Positions 31,531-40,713 of a stretch of 47,885 bases of DNA are shown here, piece by piece (positions within the stretch are counted from its first letter, which is position 1; each line of letters starts with the position of its first letter). Source of the stretch: an uncultured Elusimicrobia bacterium (GTDB taxonomy: Bacteria; Elusimicrobiota; Elusimicrobia; UBA1565; UBA9628); the NCBI GenBank assembly GCA_903830945.1, contig CAIKVT010000045.1, positions 1 through 47,885 of the forward strand, written 5' to 3'. A program made the translations under genes and the position numbers. Below the pieces are notes generated by a model. It saw only the letters and a program-made list of their open reading frames with translations, had not been told where the DNA came from and did not search any database.

Positions 31531-32735
31531 AGGACCTTGCGGCCCGATTTGGCGGACGACTTGCCCAACAACTCCTCGCGCAGGGTGTCGGCCCGGTCGG
31601 TTTTCTCCCATTCAAATCCCTTCTCCTCCCGGCCGAAGTGGCCGAAGGCGGCGGTGGCGCGGAAGATGGGCCGGCGCAGTTTCAGGGTCTCGATGATGCC
31701 GCGTGGGTTCAGCGGGAAGTGCTTGCGCACCGCCGCTTCGATCCGGCTCTCGTCCACCTGGCCCGTGCCGTGGGTGTCGAAGTAGACTCCCACCGGGTCG
31801 GCCACGCCGATGGCGTAGGCAAGCTGCACGGTGCATTCGTCGGCCAGGCCGGCAGCCACGACGTTCTTGGCGATGTAGCGGGCCATGTAGCAGGCGGAGC
31901 GGTCGACCTTCGTTGGATCCTTGCCGGAGAAGGCGCCGCCGCCGTGCGGGGCGCGTCCGCCGTAGGTGTCCACGATGATCTTTCGGCCGGTCACGCCCGT
32001 GTCGGAGACCGGGCCGCCGACGACGAATTTGCCCGTGGGGTTGATGAGGACCTTAGTCTTGCGGTCCATGAGGCGCTTGCCCAGGACCGGTTTGATGATG
32101 GCCTCGGTGATTTCGGCGCGGGCCTTGTCCGTAATCTGCTTACCGGAGCGGTCGAGGATCTCGGTGGTGTGCTGGGTGGAGACGACCACGGTGTCGACGC
32201 GCAGGGCGCGGCCGTCCATGTACTCCACGGTCACTTGGGATTTTCCGTCCGGGCCGAGGTACTTGAGATCTTCGGCGCGGCGCACATCGGAGAGCTTGCG
32301 GCAGAGCTTGTGGGCCAGCATGATGGGCAGAGGCATGAGTTCGGGCGTCTCGCGACAGGCATAGCCGAACATGATGCCCTGGTCTCCGGCTCCGCCGGTG
32401 TCCACGCCTTGGGCTATGTCCGGGGATTGGCGGCCGATGCAGTTGACCACGGCGCAGGTGGCGGCCTCGAATCCATATTTGTGATGGTTGTAGCCGATCT
32501 CGTCTATGACCTGGCGGGCGAGGGCATCGATGTCTACGAAGGTCTTGGTGGTGATCTCGCCGCCTACGATGACCATGCCGCGGGTCACGAAGGACTCGCA
32601 GGCTACGCGTCCGGTCGGGTCATCCTTCATGACCGCGTCGAGGACGCCATCCGATATCTGGTCGCAGACTTTGTCTGGGTGGCCTTCGGTGACTGATTCT
32701 GAAGTAAAAAAATACTTGCCATTGTTGCGTTGCAT
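31518..32735 (-). CDS. metK: S-adenosylmethionine synthetase
   Basis: A 405-residue enzyme that makes SAM from ATP and methionine. It begins [26 protein letters not shown] in two parts, with the N-terminal signature [12 protein letters not shown]. It includes the hexapeptide-like [12 protein letters not shown] and the glycine-rich nonapeptide GGGAFSGKD. It is a full-length member. AGGAGGGAGC precedes the ATG at 32735, a strong ribosome binding site, so the longer frame from 32777 is rejected. It follows the nucleotidyltransferase gene by 102 bases on the same strand. It supplies the methyl donor used by the four methyltransferases of the glycan cluster. I see no SAM riboswitch upstream. Confidence 0.97.
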   Translation of the reverse strand: MQRNNGKYFFTSESVTEGHPDKVCDQISDGVLDAVMKDDPTGRVACESFVTRGMVIVGGEITTKTFVDIDALARQVIDEIGYNHHKYGFEAATCAVVNCIGRQSPDIAQGVDTGGAGDQGIMFGYACRETPELMPLPIMLAHKLCRKLSDVRRAEDLKYLGPDGKSQVTVEYMDGRALRVDTVVVSTQHTTEILDRSGKQITDKARAEITEAIIKPVLGKRLMDRKTKVLINPTGKFVVGGPVSDTGVTGRKIIVDTYGGRAPHGGGAFSGKDPTKVDRSACYMARYIAKNVVAAGLADECTVQLAYAIGVADPVGVYFDTHGTGQVDESRIEAAVRKHFPLNPRGIIETLKLRRPIFRATAAFGHFGREEKGFEWEKTDRADTLREELLGKSSAKSGRKVLMAA

Positions 32736-32755
32736 GCTCCCTCCTAGGACGCTAT

Positions 32756-32772
32756 GCGGCGCATTGCGCCGC
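32756..32772. repeat. GC-rich inverted repeat upstream of metK
   Basis: GCGGCG and CGCCGC flank a 5-base loop CATTG, giving a 6-bp hairpin on either strand. It lies between the sugar nucleotidyltransferase stop and the metK ribosome binding site. It could end the upstream transcript or sit in the metK leader. No T run follows. Confidence 0.4.
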
Positions 32773-32837
32773 TGCATCTTGCATGGAATGAGAAATAATA
32801 TTAAATTTTCCCCTGGGGGCTCAATGGCCAGAACGAG

Positions 32838-33875
32838 TTAGGCGCGGATGTTGAGGACCGCGGCTTCGTAGACCGTGATGCTTTCCCTGACTTGGCCGTT
32901 GGCGCCCAGGATGCAGTTTGACAGATGCACGTCCTTGCCTACGGTCACGTTGTCGAAGAGGATGCAGTGGTCGAGCTTGGCCTGGGCGCAGATCACGGCC
33001 CGGTCTCCCACCACGGTGTAGGGTCCGATCTGGGCTCCGGCAGCGATGCGGCAGCCTTTGCCGATGAGACAGGGGGGGCGCAGGATCGCCTTGGGGTCGA
33101 TGACGCTGCCGCCTTCGACCCAGACGCCTTTGCGCGTTTCGGTGCCTGGGATGTTGATATGGATGTCACGGTTCAAGGCGTCGATCTGGCAGCGGCGGTA
33201 CTCGGAGAGGTTCCCCACGTCGGTCCAGTAGCTCTTGCACTCATAGGCGTAGATGGGCTTGTTCAATCTTAGGAGCTTGGGCCAAAGCTCGTGGCCGAAA
33301 TCGTAGACTTTATTGCGGGGGATGTAGCGCAGTATTTCCGGTTCGAAGAGGTAGATGCCCGTGTTGACCATGTTGGAGAACACGTCGCTCCAGCTCGGCT
33401 TCTCCTTGAAGCCCTGGATGCGGCCGGAAGCGTTCAGCAGGGTCACGCCGTACTCGAGGCGGGAGTCCACGGCCTTGACTGCCATAGTGGCCAAGGCCCG
33501 GTGCTTGCGGTGGAAGGCGAGCATGGTCGAGAGGTCGATGTCCGAGAGGCCGTCTCCCGACATCACGAAGAACGGGCCGCCTTTGAGGAAACCTTCCACC
33601 TTTTTGACTGCCCCGGCTGTGCCCATGAGCTTGGGCTCTGAGGAGTAGCGGATCTTAAGGCTCCAGCGCGAGCCGTCGCCGCAGTAGCCGCGCACCTGAT
33701 CGGCGTGGGCGAAGAGGTTGACTGCCACCTCCTTGATGCCATGGCGCAGGAGGTTGTCGAGCACGTGGTGGATGACTGGCCGGTTGACCACCGGGACCAT
33801 GGGCTTTGGGGTCTCATAGGTCAGGGGGCGCAGGCGCGTGCCCGCGCCGGCTGCTAACACGATGGCTTTGACCAT
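32838..33875 (-). CDS. Sugar-phosphate nucleotidyltransferase with hexapeptide repeats (ManC/GlmU-like)
   Basis: A 345-residue enzyme. The nucleotidyltransferase signature AAGAGTRLRPLTYETPKPM occupies residues 7-25. The lysine motif FKEKPSW and the Tyr/Trp segment YWTDVGNLSEY follow. The C-terminal quarter is left-handed beta-helix repeats (LIGKGCRIAAGAQIGPYTVV). Such proteins couple NTP to a sugar-1-phosphate; mannose-1-phosphate guanylyltransferase is the best guess because the next gene upstream is a phosphomannomutase type. The ATG at 33875 lies 4 bases after that gene's stop. Confidence 0.88.
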   Translation of the reverse strand: MVKAIVLAAGAGTRLRPLTYETPKPMVPVVNRPVIHHVLDNLLRHGIKEVAVNLFAHADQVRGYCGDGSRWSLKIRYSSEPKLMGTAGAVKKVEGFLKGGPFFVMSGDGLSDIDLSTMLAFHRKHRALATMAVKAVDSRLEYGVTLLNASGRIQGFKEKPSWSDVFSNMVNTGIYLFEPEILRYIPRNKVYDFGHELWPKLLRLNKPIYAYECKSYWTDVGNLSEYRRCQIDALNRDIHINIPGTETRKGVWVEGGSVIDPKAILRPPCLIGKGCRIAAGAQIGPYTVVGDRAVICAQAKLDHCILFDNVTVGKDVHLSNCILGANGQVRESITVYEAAVLNIRA

Positions 33876-33879
33876 GATG

Positions 33880-35298
33880 CTAAGCGAGGGTGGGGCCCAC
33901 CCACTTGCGGGCCAGCTCCAGGAGCTCTCCCGTGCGCTTGGCGGAATCCGTCTCCGCATAGACGCGCATAAGCGGCTCGGTGCCTGAGGGCCGCATGAGC
34001 AGCCAATAGTCGCCCGCCAGGACTATCTTCAATCCATCGATCTGGGACAAGGACTGGATCTCTGTGCCTAGGATCTTCTTGGGCAGCTTTTTGATAAGCT
34101 TGGCCGCGAAGGCCGCCTTGTCCGTCACCGGCTTGTGCAGGCGCAGGTCCAGGCGCTTGAAGTGCGAGGCCCCGTACTTGGACTCGGTTTCCTTCCAGAG
34201 CTGGGAAGGCGTGCGGCCCTCCAGCGCGAGCATCTCCAGAAGCAGCAGCGCGCTGCGCAGGCCGTCGCGCTCGGCGATGCCGCCTTTCCAGGCATAGCCT
34301 CCTGACTCCTCGCCGCCGATGACCGCGTCGCCTGAGGTCAGGCGCTCGGCCACGTGCTTGAAGCCCACGGGCAATTCCTCGAACGGCAGGCCGTGGGCCT
34401 TAGCGACACGCGCCGCGACGTAGCCTAGGGAGACCGCTTGCACGATCTTGCCCTTGAGTTTTTTGCGCTCGATGAGATGGCGCACAATCATGGGGAAGAC
34501 CTGGCAGGGGGTGAGATAGGTCCCGTTTTCGTCTACTACGCCTACGCGGTCCGCGTCTCCGTCCAGGGCGATGCCGATGACGGCCTTCTCAGCCTTGACG
34601 CGGGCGCAGAGCTCCTTGAGGTTGTCGGCTACGGGTTCCGGGGAGAGTCCCCCGAAGAGCGGGTCGTGCGTGCGGTGCATGGCGATCAGGCGCGATGAGG
34701 GTAATAACTCCTCCAAGAGTCCCGCGGCCGAGCCGTGGAGATAGTCGATGATGAATGGTTTCTTGAGTCGCGCCTGGATGGCTCTGATGTCCGACTTAGC
34801 ACGCAGATATTGCAGGTAGGTGTCCCGGCCGGATTTGGTTTTGATTCCGGCTGCGCGCGTGGGTTGATTGCGGTCCAGACAGGCTTCGATGGCCGCGGTC
34901 AGAGCATCGGGGGCCGGCTGGCCTGCGAACTTGATCTTGATCCCGTTGTAGGCGGGTGGGTTGTGGCTGGCCGTCACCACAATGCCCAGGCCCTTGCTGC
35001 GATGGGTCAGCAGGCTTACGGCGGGGGTGGGTAAAGATTCGGCCAGGCACAGGGCCCCCAGCTTGTTGCCCTCCAGGACCTTGGCGATCTCGCGGGCGAA
35101 GGCCTCGGACTGGAAGCGCCGGTCGTAGCCTACGACTACGGGTGCGGCCCAAGGGGTCTTCTGGCGGTTGGGAGCCTTGATGATTTCATCATGTAGGTGG
35201 TCGGCGATGGCCTGCGCCACGCGGCGCACGTTCTCAAAAGTGAAGTCACGCGCCATGATCCCCCGCCAGCCGTCCGTCCCGAACCTAATGGTATCCAT
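33880..35298 (-). CDS. Phosphomannomutase/phosphoglucomutase
   Basis: A 472-residue alpha-D-phosphohexomutase that interconverts 6- and 1-phosphates of mannose or glucose. The phosphoserine is Ser111 in VTASHNPP. The metal loop is ALDGDADRVGVV, the sugar-binding loop GGEESGGYAW, and the phosphate-binding loop RPSGTEPLMRVYAE. N-terminal RFGTDGWRG is typical of the family. GGGAGG lies before the ATG at 35298. It is flanked on both sides by sugar nucleotidyltransferases, a supply unit for GDP- or NDP-sugars. Confidence 0.94.
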   Translation of the reverse strand: MDTIRFGTDGWRGIMARDFTFENVRRVAQAIADHLHDEIIKAPNRQKTPWAAPVVVGYDRRFQSEAFAREIAKVLEGNKLGALCLAESLPTPAVSLLTHRSKGLGIVVTASHNPPAYNGIKIKFAGQPAPDALTAAIEACLDRNQPTRAAGIKTKSGRDTYLQYLRAKSDIRAIQARLKKPFIIDYLHGSAAGLLEELLPSSRLIAMHRTHDPLFGGLSPEPVADNLKELCARVKAEKAVIGIALDGDADRVGVVDENGTYLTPCQVFPMIVRHLIERKKLKGKIVQAVSLGYVAARVAKAHGLPFEELPVGFKHVAERLTSGDAVIGGEESGGYAWKGGIAERDGLRSALLLLEMLALEGRTPSQLWKETESKYGASHFKRLDLRLHKPVTDKAAFAAKLIKKLPKKILGTEIQSLSQIDGLKIVLAGDYWLLMRPSGTEPLMRVYAETDSAKRTGELLELARKWVGPTLA

Positions 35299-35311
35299 GG
35301 ATCCTCCCGGA

Positions 35312-36373
35312 TCAGAATTGACTGAACGGCCGTAAGGTCGAGCCACCCGCCAGGGCCGTGCCTGCGGACATCACGGCGTGGTGGCCAATGAGGCAACGGG
35401 GGCCGATCACGCAACCCTTGAGGACCGCGCCGTCGCCGATGCGTGCACCCGCCAGAACCACGCAGTCCTCTAGAGCCGCTCCCTTGCCGATCTCGCAGTC
35501 CGCACCTACGCAGACGTTTCGGGAGAAGCGAGCGAAGTCGGCCACGCGCACTCGGTCGCCCAGCACAGCGCAGCCTTCGTGGTCGAAGGTCAGTTCTCGC
35601 CCTAGATGTACGCTGCTGCCCGCGCGCAGGCCCGGACGCCGAGGCCCGGGCGGCAGGGGCAGGCGTGTCGCGCCGCCCAGGATGTCCAGGTGGACTTGGA
35701 GGTATTTATCCACGGCCCCGATGTCCATCCAATAACCGCGGGAGACGTAGCCGAAAAGTCGGGCGCCATCCTCGAGCATGTGCGGAAATAGCGCACGCTC
35801 CAAGGAATGGTGGACTCCCGGCGGGATGCGCGCCACAACGGAGGGCTCGAAGAGATAGGCTCCTGCGTTGATGGTATTGGTCACGATCTCGTCCCAGGAG
35901 GGCTTTTCCAGGAAGCGGCGCACGCGCCCCGAGGGTTCGGTCTCGACTAAGCCGTAGAGAGTGGGGTCCTTGACACGGGTCAGCGCGATGGAGAGATCGG
36001 CGCGGTTGCGGCGGTGGAAGCGCAGGAAGGCGGTCACGTCGAGCGTGTGGAGAACGTCTCCATTGAGGATCAGGACGGTCTGCTGGATGTGCCGCTGGGC
36101 GTTCTTGATCGCGCCGCCTGTGCCTAGGGGCCTGCGCTCGTGGACGTAGCGCAGGCGCAGGCCCCGCCCGCGGCCGTCGCCAAGCATGCGATGGAACACG
36201 GCTGGTTTGTAAGCGGTGCACAATACGATGTCGCGCACGCCGTGACGCTTAAGCACATCGAATTGGTACTCAAGGAACGGGCGGTTGACCACGGGCAAGA
36301 GCGGCTTGGGGAAATCGCAGGTGAACGGCCGCAGCCGCGTCCCGGTCCCTCCGATGAGGATCAATGCAATCAT
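35312..36373 (-). CDS. Sugar-phosphate nucleotidyltransferase with hexapeptide repeats
   Basis: A 353-residue relative of the enzyme at 32838. It has GGTGTRLRPFTCDFPKPLLP, the GTGGAIKNA motif, LNGDVLHTLD, the lysine motif FLEKPSW and GYWMDIGAVDKY. The C-terminal hexapeptide repeats run CVGADCEIGKGAALEDC onward. The final residues GSTLRPFSQF form a short tail. The substrate is a hexose-1-phosphate, perhaps mannose or glucose. It heads the minus-strand nucleotide-sugar operon and is divergent from the GT-C-like gene. The start at 36373 is preferred to an upstream frame start at 36400, which would cross the divergent promoter region. Confidence 0.88.
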   Translation of the reverse strand: MIALILIGGTGTRLRPFTCDFPKPLLPVVNRPFLEYQFDVLKRHGVRDIVLCTAYKPAVFHRMLGDGRGRGLRLRYVHERRPLGTGGAIKNAQRHIQQTVLILNGDVLHTLDVTAFLRFHRRNRADLSIALTRVKDPTLYGLVETEPSGRVRRFLEKPSWDEIVTNTINAGAYLFEPSVVARIPPGVHHSLERALFPHMLEDGARLFGYVSRGYWMDIGAVDKYLQVHLDILGGATRLPLPPGPRRPGLRAGSSVHLGRELTFDHEGCAVLGDRVRVADFARFSRNVCVGADCEIGKGAALEDCVVLAGARIGDGAVLKGCVIGPRCLIGHHAVMSAGTALAGGSTLRPFSQF

Positions 36374-36406
36374 GGCAGTCTCAGTTTGCGAATTGTACAA
36401 AAAATA

Positions 36407-36412
36407 TATACT
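36407..36412 (+). promoter_or_regulatory. -10 box next to the GT-C/DUF2993 gene start
   Basis: TATACT lies 8 bases before the ATG at 36421. A weak TTGCGA sits 15 bases further upstream. No ribosome binding site fits in the space, so a leaderless message is predicted. Confidence 0.5.
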
Positions 36413-36420
36413 ACGGGCCT

Positions 36421-38544
36421 ATGGATGAGGGGCGCCCGTCTCCCCGGGTACTGGCTCTGAGCCTGGTCGGCTTGGCTATCTTCCTGTCCTGCCAGGCCCT
36501 GGCTTTGCGCTCGTACCTGCGGGCCGATTCTCGCCCGCCCACGTTGGAGTCGGCGGCCAACCTGCAGGCTGCTCTGGACTGGCACGCCGCTCTGGCGGAG
36601 GGTTGGGGCGTTTTGAACCCTGCGGCGCCCGGGCCGCGGACGGTTGTCGCGCTGCCGTTTTATCCTATGCTGCTCGGGCGAGCTTGTGGCGGAGCCGACC
36701 TCGCCGGCACCGGACTCTGGCTTAACTGGTTCTATCTGGCGTTGCTGAGCCTTGCGGTCTTCGGCCTGGCCTGGCATTTCCGTCCCGATGAGACGGCGCT
36801 GCTTTCTGTGATCATCCTTGTGGGGTCTCCGGCCTTGCAGGAGTTGTTCCATACGCAGACCGTGGACTTGGCGCTCACGGCTTTGGTTGCGGCGGGCTAT
36901 TGGGCGCTGCTGCGCAGCGACGAGTTCCGCAAGTGGCCCGCCTCCCTGGTTTTTGGGGCTATTTTCGCGGTAGGCATGCTGCACGGCTGGAGTTTCGCCA
37001 CTTATTTTTTGCCGGTCCTTTACATGGGCATCCTGGCTCTATCCCGGTCGAACAGTCGGCTCAAGATCCTAGTCGCGGTTGCGGGGGCTTTGGCTGGGGC
37101 TTGGCCCTGGTATGCGGCGCGCTTGCCGGTCCTTCTGGCGCGGCTGTTGCAGGCTCCGGGGATTTCCGTTAGTACGCTGTGGCAGGACTGGGCCATCCTG
37201 AGCTATTTTGGCCCGATGGTCAACGGCCTGGGGGCGCCGTTTTTCGCTCTCGCCCTGGTGGGCCTGTGCGTCCCGCAGTTTCGGCGCAACTGGCACCGCG
37301 GCTGGGTGCTGGTGGCGTGGTTCGTCTCTTCCTACGTGCTCTGGTCCCTGGCGCCGACTCCCCAACTGCGCTACCTTATCCCCTGTCTGCCGGCCCTGGT
37401 TGTAGCGGGCCTGGGCGCCTGGCCGAGAGGCCTGGTCTGGGTCTTGGCACTGACGCAGCTTCTTGTCATGGTCAATTTTTCTTCAGGGGCAATCTCGCCG
37501 ATCACCATCCCATGGCCTACTGGCAGGGCGGTGCTCTTTCCGAGTCAGCCCCCGGCCCGACAGGACTGGCATCTCGCCGACATCCTGCGCCAGGCTCAGG
37601 TCCGGCGCGATCCTCAGCGGCCTTTTATCAACGTGACCCTGGTGGCCAACGACGAGCGCTTCAATCGGTCTAATTTTGAGCTGACCGCCCGCTGGCTTGG
37701 TATTAAGGACGTGCGCCTGGTCCCGCCCGGCGGCCGGCTCTGCGAGTTTTCCCAGTTCGTGGTGTTTAAGGACGGATGGCTGGATCCCGCCCGCATGATC
37801 GGTCAGATGCCGGAGGCGGCCAAGATCATCAAGGACCCCAATAGCTGGTTTTCGGCGGCTTATGAGGAAGCTGGGCGCTGGCCCCTGTCCGACGATTCCA
37901 CGGCCGTGCTCTACCAGCAGAGGCGCTTCATGGCGCCTCCGGTGAGGGGGGGGGTGTACCATTATCAGTTTTACTCATCGGGCCAGTTCGAGGCTACGGA
38001 TCTAGTCATCGAGTTCGGAGGCTGGGACGCGCAGCGGCTCGTGTACCGTTGGGGCAAGGTTTCGGCCGCGGAGGTCCGCGCGGGTGGCCTGCGCCTGGTG
38101 GGCCTGCAGGTGGAATTGGAGGATCTGTTGTTTCAGCCGCTCTACGAGCATGGGTCAAATACTTGGGGAGATGCTCGCGTCTTGAAGCTGGGTAAGTTGA
38201 GAATCAAATCCTTGCGGGCCGACCGTGACTCCGTGCGGGCTTTTTTAGAGGGAAAGATCCCGGGATTGCGTATCTCGGGGGTGGAACTGGACAAGACGGC
38301 GAAGCTGCGCGGCCGGATGGGCGGCCTACAGTTCTCCTCGGAGGTCGCGGCGCGAATCGAGGTCTTGCCGCCCGCGTTGTGCATCGAGATCGTCAACGTC
38401 CAGCTGGGAGAGAGCCGGCTGCCGGATTTTTTTCTGGCCCCCTTCCGGACCTTTCTGAGGCCGTTGACTCCAATGACGGAGACCCCCTTCGCCATCGAGG
38501 CGCCGGGGCTGACGCTCTCCGGCGGCTGGCTGTCGATACCATAG
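36421..38544 (+). CDS. GT-C-like membrane protein fused to DUF2993/LmeA-like domain
   Basis: A 707-residue protein. Residues 10-380 contain about 10-11 hydrophobic segments with the layout of GT-C (PMT/ArnT-like) lipid-linked sugar transferases, including AALAEGWGVLNPAAPG and LFHTQTVDLALTALVAAGYW. Residues 380-540 form a soluble region. Residues 540-707 resemble the LmeA/DUF2993 lipid-binding family: LRLVGLQVELEDLLFQPLY, LKLGKLRIKSLRADRDSVR and the closing LPDFFLAPFRTFLRPL. The assignment of both parts is by pattern only. The gene lies just before htrA and lptFG on the same strand, so an envelope role is likely. Confidence 0.7.
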   Translation: MDEGRPSPRVLALSLVGLAIFLSCQALALRSYLRADSRPPTLESAANLQAALDWHAALAEGWGVLNPAAPGPRTVVALPFYPMLLGRACGGADLAGTGLWLNWFYLALLSLAVFGLAWHFRPDETALLSVIILVGSPALQELFHTQTVDLALTALVAAGYWALLRSDEFRKWPASLVFGAIFAVGMLHGWSFATYFLPVLYMGILALSRSNSRLKILVAVAGALAGAWPWYAARLPVLLARLLQAPGISVSTLWQDWAILSYFGPMVNGLGAPFFALALVGLCVPQFRRNWHRGWVLVAWFVSSYVLWSLAPTPQLRYLIPCLPALVVAGLGAWPRGLVWVLALTQLLVMVNFSSGAISPITIPWPTGRAVLFPSQPPARQDWHLADILRQAQVRRDPQRPFINVTLVANDERFNRSNFELTARWLGIKDVRLVPPGGRLCEFSQFVVFKDGWLDPARMIGQMPEAAKIIKDPNSWFSAAYEEAGRWPLSDDSTAVLYQQRRFMAPPVRGGVYHYQFYSSGQFEATDLVIEFGGWDAQRLVYRWGKVSAAEVRAGGLRLVGLQVELEDLLFQPLYEHGSNTWGDARVLKLGKLRIKSLRADRDSVRAFLEGKIPGLRISGVELDKTAKLRGRMGGLQFSSEVAARIEVLPPALCIEIVNVQLGESRLPDFFLAPFRTFLRPLTPMTETPFAIEAPGLTLSGGWLSIP

Positions 38545-38553
38545 TTGGAATTT

Positions 38554-38559
38554 TATAAG
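38554..38559 (+). promoter_or_regulatory. -10 box next to the htrA start
   Basis: TATAAG lies 8 bases before the ATG at 38568, in the 23-base gap after the previous gene. It predicts a separate, near-leaderless transcript for htrA-lptFG. No clear -35 box is seen. Confidence 0.45.
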
Positions 38560-38567
38560 ATTGCTCC

Positions 38568-39599
38568 ATGAGACGATCCCTGGTTCTGGGCGCCATTCTG
38601 GCCTTGGCGGCTTCGCCGTTGGGCGCGGCGCTCCTGCCTGACGAAGAGAATACAATCGCGGTCTTCAAGGCGGCCGCACCATCGGTGGTCTTCGTCACCA
38701 ACATCGCGGTGCGCCAAGACTTTTACATGGACGAGTTCGCCATCCCTCAGGGCAGCGGCTCGGGCTTCGTTTGGGACCGCGAAGGGCATATCGTCACTAA
38801 CTACCATGTGGTGGCCGGCGGGGACGTATTTTTGGTGACGCTCAATGACCACACTGAGCTGCAGGCCGAGTTGGTGGGTGTGGAGAAGCGAAAAGACATC
38901 GCGGTCCTGCGTGTGAAAGCGAGCCTGGACAAGCTCAAGTCCCTGGGACTGGGTGATTCCAGCCATCTTCAGGTCGGGCAGAAGACACTCGCCATCGGCA
39001 ACCCTTTCGGTCTGGACCATACCTTGACCACGGGCATCGTCAGCGCTTTGGGTCGTCAGGTGCGCAGCGTCGCGGGCGTTCCCATCCGCGATATGATCCA
39101 GACTGATGCGGCCATTAACCCGGGCAACTCGGGCGGGCCGCTGCTGGATTCGGACGGCCGGCTCATTGGCATGAATATGATGATCTATTCTCCCAGCGGG
39201 GCCAGCGTCGGCATCGGCTTTGCCGTGCCGGTCGACATCATTAAGAAGATCGTGCCCCAGCTTATCGAGCACGGCCGTGCAGCGCAGCCCGGCATCGGGA
39301 TTTCGGTGCTGCGCGATGATCAGAGGCTCCGGCTTCTGGGCGAGGCCGCCGGCGTGGTCGTGCGCGATGTGGAGGGTGGCTCGCCCGCGGACCAGGCCGG
39401 GGTGCGCGGTTTGCGCGTCTCCCGGGGGAGGCTTGCGCTCGGCGACATCATCGTGGGCATGGACGATCGAGCGGTCAAGGGTTACGACGATCTTTACAGC
39501 GCCTTCGACCGGCATAAGGTCGGAGATGTGGTCGAGTTCACATTTCTGCGCGGCGGGGGAAAGCGCAAAGTCCGCATCGAGCTGGTCGACGTGTTCTAG
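38568..39599 (+). CDS. HtrA/DegP-family periplasmic serine protease, one PDZ domain
   Basis: A 343-residue protease that degrades or remodels misfolded envelope proteins. A signal peptide covers residues 1-21 (LVLGAILALAASPLGA). The trypsin-like triad is His80 (TNYHVV), Asp110 (KDIAVL) and Ser188 (GNSGGP). A single PDZ domain spans about 250-343 (GVVVRDVEGGSPADQAGV). The PDZ carries a short insert, RGLRVSRGRLALGD, also seen in some HtrA relatives. It sits directly upstream of lptF with 1 base or 25 bases between, depending on the chosen start. Confidence 0.95.
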   Translation: MRRSLVLGAILALAASPLGAALLPDEENTIAVFKAAAPSVVFVTNIAVRQDFYMDEFAIPQGSGSGFVWDREGHIVTNYHVVAGGDVFLVTLNDHTELQAELVGVEKRKDIAVLRVKASLDKLKSLGLGDSSHLQVGQKTLAIGNPFGLDHTLTTGIVSALGRQVRSVAGVPIRDMIQTDAAINPGNSGGPLLDSDGRLIGMNMMIYSPSGASVGIGFAVPVDIIKKIVPQLIEHGRAAQPGIGISVLRDDQRLRLLGEAAGVVVRDVEGGSPADQAGVRGLRVSRGRLALGDIIVGMDDRAVKGYDDLYSAFDRHKVGDVVEFTFLRGGGKRKVRIELVDVF

Positions 39600-39600
39600 C

Positions 39601-40713
39601 GTGTTTGGGACCCTTGAAGCCCCCGTGCGCATCCTGCCCCGCTACTGCCTGCGGCTTTTTGCACCGGTCTTTTTATTGTGCCTGGGGGTGTTCACGGGCG
39701 TTCTATTCATGAACAACTTCCTGCGGCTTTTTAACATGGCTCTGCTTAAAGGCATCTCCCTGTTCTGGATCGCGGGTTGCTTCTTCCGTCTTCTGCCTTA
39801 TTTTTTAAGCCTAGCCCTGCCCATGTCATTCATGGTGGCCACGATGGTGACCTTGGGTCAGCTCAGCGAGCAGGGCGAGGTTACGGCATTGCGCGCCTCT
39901 GGGTTCTCGTTCTTGGATCTGACCTGGCCATTCCTGGCCATGGCCGCGGCCTGCAGCGCGGCGCTTCTATTGCTCAATCATAAGACCGCCCCTGATGGTT
40001 TTCATTCTTTTCGCAAGCAGTACGCGGTCGCCGCTCAGCAGGTCTCGAAGGTCGAGCTGCAGCCGGGCTCGTTCTTGCGTCTGGGCCCCTGGAAGCTTTA
40101 CGCGCGTAAGGCCGATCCCGACACCGGGCGCCTGGAGGGCGTTTACTTGGTGCGCGCCAACGCCCGGGACTCGGGCCTGCGCGTAAGCGCCCGTGATGGC
40201 CGTCTCACCATCACGCCTGGCAAGTCTCTGGACCTAGAGCTTGAGCAGGGCGGCCTGCAGTTGCCCAACAAGGAGCCGGAGCGGTTTACCGCGGGCCGAT
40301 TCAGCCGCTACCGCCTCAGCATGCCCGTGGCGGGAGCCCCGGAGGGGCGGGAATCGCTCGAGATCCCGGAAATCACGTCCGCGCAGCTGCGCGAGCGCAT
40401 CGCCGTGCCTGACCTCAACGCGCAGTCCCGCAACGAATATCGGGTGGAGTTGGCCATGCGCAGTGCCGTGGCCCTGGCCCCTTTCATATTCTTTTGGATC
40501 GCAGCGCCTTTGGGTCTGCGCCTTAATCGCCACAGCCGCGGTCTGGGATTTGCGGCGAGCCTGCTGGTATTGATGGTCTATTATGGACTTGTGGCGGTGG
40601 GTGTAGGCATCGGGCGCCGCAGTGATCGGTTCTCCCGGTCTGCGCCTTGGCTGGCCGATGCCGCAGCCTTGGCTTTGGGCGCGGTCTTGACTCGGAGAGC
40701 GGTGGCGCGATGA
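39601..40713 (+). CDS. lptF: LPS export permease LptF (YjgP/YjgQ family)
   Basis: A membrane permease of about 370 residues that, with LptG and LptB, extracts lipopolysaccharide from the inner membrane. Three N-terminal and three C-terminal hydrophobic segments flank a periplasmic beta-jellyroll region at about residues 125-260. The typical early motif is YFLSLALPMSFMVATMVTLGQLS with EVTALRASG following. GTG codons at 39601 and 39625 are both possible starts; the second gives VRILPRYCLRLF, closer to the family's usual start. The stop overlaps the lptG start (ATGA). No lptB or lptC is in the window. Confidence 0.88.
   Translation: MFGTLEAPVRILPRYCLRLFAPVFLLCLGVFTGVLFMNNFLRLFNMALLKGISLFWIAGCFFRLLPYFLSLALPMSFMVATMVTLGQLSEQGEVTALRASGFSFLDLTWPFLAMAAACSAALLLLNHKTAPDGFHSFRKQYAVAAQQVSKVELQPGSFLRLGPWKLYARKADPDTGRLEGVYLVRANARDSGLRVSARDGRLTITPGKSLDLELEQGGLQLPNKEPERFTAGRFSRYRLSMPVAGAPEGRESLEIPEITSAQLRERIAVPDLNAQSRNEYRVELAMRSAVALAPFIFFWIAAPLGLRLNRHSRGLGFAASLLVLMVYYGLVAVGVGIGRRSDRFSRSAPWLADAAALALGAVLTRRAVAR

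Noticed and set aside
31500-32696. Plus-strand open frame of 398 codons opposite metK
   Set aside because: Antisense to metK, with Gly/Val/Asp-rich low-information sequence typical of shadows.
32736-32837. Possible SAM riboswitch upstream of metK
   Set aside because: The gap is only 102 bases, shows one simple GC hairpin, and I could not find the conserved core or kink-turn elements of known SAM riboswitches.
38553-39632. Minus-strand open frame of 359 codons opposite htrA
   Set aside because: Antisense to a protease with a complete catalytic triad, and no independent start signal.
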